The notes under the pieces are model-generated. The model was given only the letters and a program-made list of their open reading frames with translations. It did not search any database and had not been told where the DNA came from. A program made the position numbers and the translations under genes. Of a DNA stretch of 5,931 nucleotides, positions 5,382 to 5,931 are shown piece by piece. Where the stretch lies: contig JAEYSH010000144.1 of the NCBI GenBank assembly GCA_023434825.1, positions 1 to 5,931 on the forward strand. Direction: 5' to 3'. Each line of letters begins with the position of its first letter. The first letter of the stretch is position 1. The DNA is from Methanobacteriota archaeon. GTDB taxonomy: Archaea > Methanobacteriota > Methanobacteria > Methanobacteriales > Methanobacteriaceae.

Positions 5382-5391
5382 TTTATCGTAC

Positions 5392-5931
5392 ATGAACGTC
5401 TTAGTTATAGATATGACACACGGAGGGGCATTAATCGCCTCTAAATTTTCAAAAAAAGGAAATTACAATGTTTTTGCACTGGATATATATAAAACATTAA
5501 CTCCAAATAAAAAGGCGGAACTTATAGATCAAAATATAAAATTTGTTGAAGAAGAATTTTTAGAAAATTTAAAAGAAGAATATTTGATTACAGCACCTAT
5601 ACACTGCAATATATCTTCTAATGATTATTTAACTCACCATGAAGCCGTGAAATTCCTATTAAAAGATAAAATTGAGATACCCGTAATAGAAGTTACCGGA
5701 GTTAAAGGAAAAACAAGCGTTGTATGGATGCTTAAAGAAATATTTAAGGATTTAAATCCACTTATTTTAAGTAGCTTAGGTGTAGAAGTCATTGATAACA
5801 ATGAAGAGAACGTTTTAAAGCGCAACATAAGTATAACTCCAGCAAGCATTTTAGAATCTTGGAATCTAGCTCAATATTACAATATTGGAATATGTATATT
5901 TGAAACATCTCTTGGCGGAACAGGACTTGCA
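5392..5931 (+). CDS. cfbE: Coenzyme F430 synthase CfbE (Mur-ligase-like), N-terminal part, cut by window edge
   Basis: The frame is open from the ATG to the right edge, giving 180 residues without a stop. It begins MNVLVIDMTHGGALIASKFSK, a small Rossmann-like N-terminal domain. A Mur-ligase ATP-binding P-loop, VTGVKGKTS (Lys107), follows at 101-109. The stretch ITPASILESW (148-157) and then FETSLGGTGLA, with Glu171, match the ETS-type central motif of Mur ligases. The family without a cell-wall role in methanogens that has the DxTHGG start is CfbE, which uses ATP to close the final carbocyclic ring of coenzyme F430, the nickel cofactor of methyl-coenzyme M reductase. The other cfb genes are not in the window. 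The remaining alternative is an uncharacterised Mur-ligase homologue such as those of pseudomurein synthesis. The C-terminal domain is not visible. Confidence 0.75.
   Translation, partial: MNVLVIDMTHGGALIASKFSKKGNYNVFALDIYKTLTPNKKAELIDQNIKFVEEEFLENLKEEYLITAPIHCNISSNDYLTHHEAVKFLLKDKIEIPVIEVTGVKGKTSVVWMLKEIFKDLNPLILSSLGVEVIDNNEENVLKRNISITPASILESWNLAQYYNIGICIFETSLGGTGLA

Overview
The window is chromosomal DNA from a low-GC methanogenic archaeon, most likely of the order Methanobacteriales. The signs are an archaeal aIF5A with its hypusine site, a pyruvoyl-dependent arginine decarboxylase, an archaeal-type ornithine cyclodeaminase, an archaeal inositol-phosphatase-like FBPase, and the start of a Mur-ligase-like coenzyme F430 synthase, which is specific to methanogens and their relatives. 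Shine-Dalgarno sites (GGAG, GGAGGT, GTGAT) precede most genes, and intergenic DNA is very AT-rich with archaeal T-tract terminators and TATA-like boxes. The genus cannot be fixed from the sequence alone.

Layout. The left half is read on the minus strand, in transcription order: aIF5A (2914 to 2525), agmatinase (2470 to 1604), ornithine cyclodeaminase (1402 to 167), and the first codons of an adenine deaminase that runs off the left edge. The right half is read on the plus strand: pdaD (3212), an IMPase/FBPase-family phosphatase (3660), NAD kinase (4499) and cfbE (5392, running off the right edge). The two halves diverge from a 297-bp AT-rich region (2915-3211) that must hold both sets of promoters and contains several inverted and direct repeats.

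How the genes fit. PdaD makes agmatine from arginine and agmatinase turns agmatine into putrescine. Polyamine supplies the aminobutyl group that converts one lysine of aIF5A to (deoxy)hypusine, and ornithine cyclodeaminase drains ornithine to proline. Arginine, ornithine, polyamine and hypusine functions therefore sit side by side across a shared divergent promoter region. On the plus strand pdaD, the phosphatase and NAD kinase are tightly packed (4-nt gap, then a 1-nt stop/start overlap) and look like one operon. The phosphatase-kinase pair matches in order the fused NADP phosphatase/NAD kinase known from Methanocaldococcus. The cfbE gene follows after a short 15-bp tandem repeat.

No mobile element, CRISPR array, rRNA or tRNA was seen. 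All genes belong to recognisable families, so I do not see a wholly undescribed system. The points most worth a second look are the structured divergent intergenic region and the unfused phosphatase/kinase pair.
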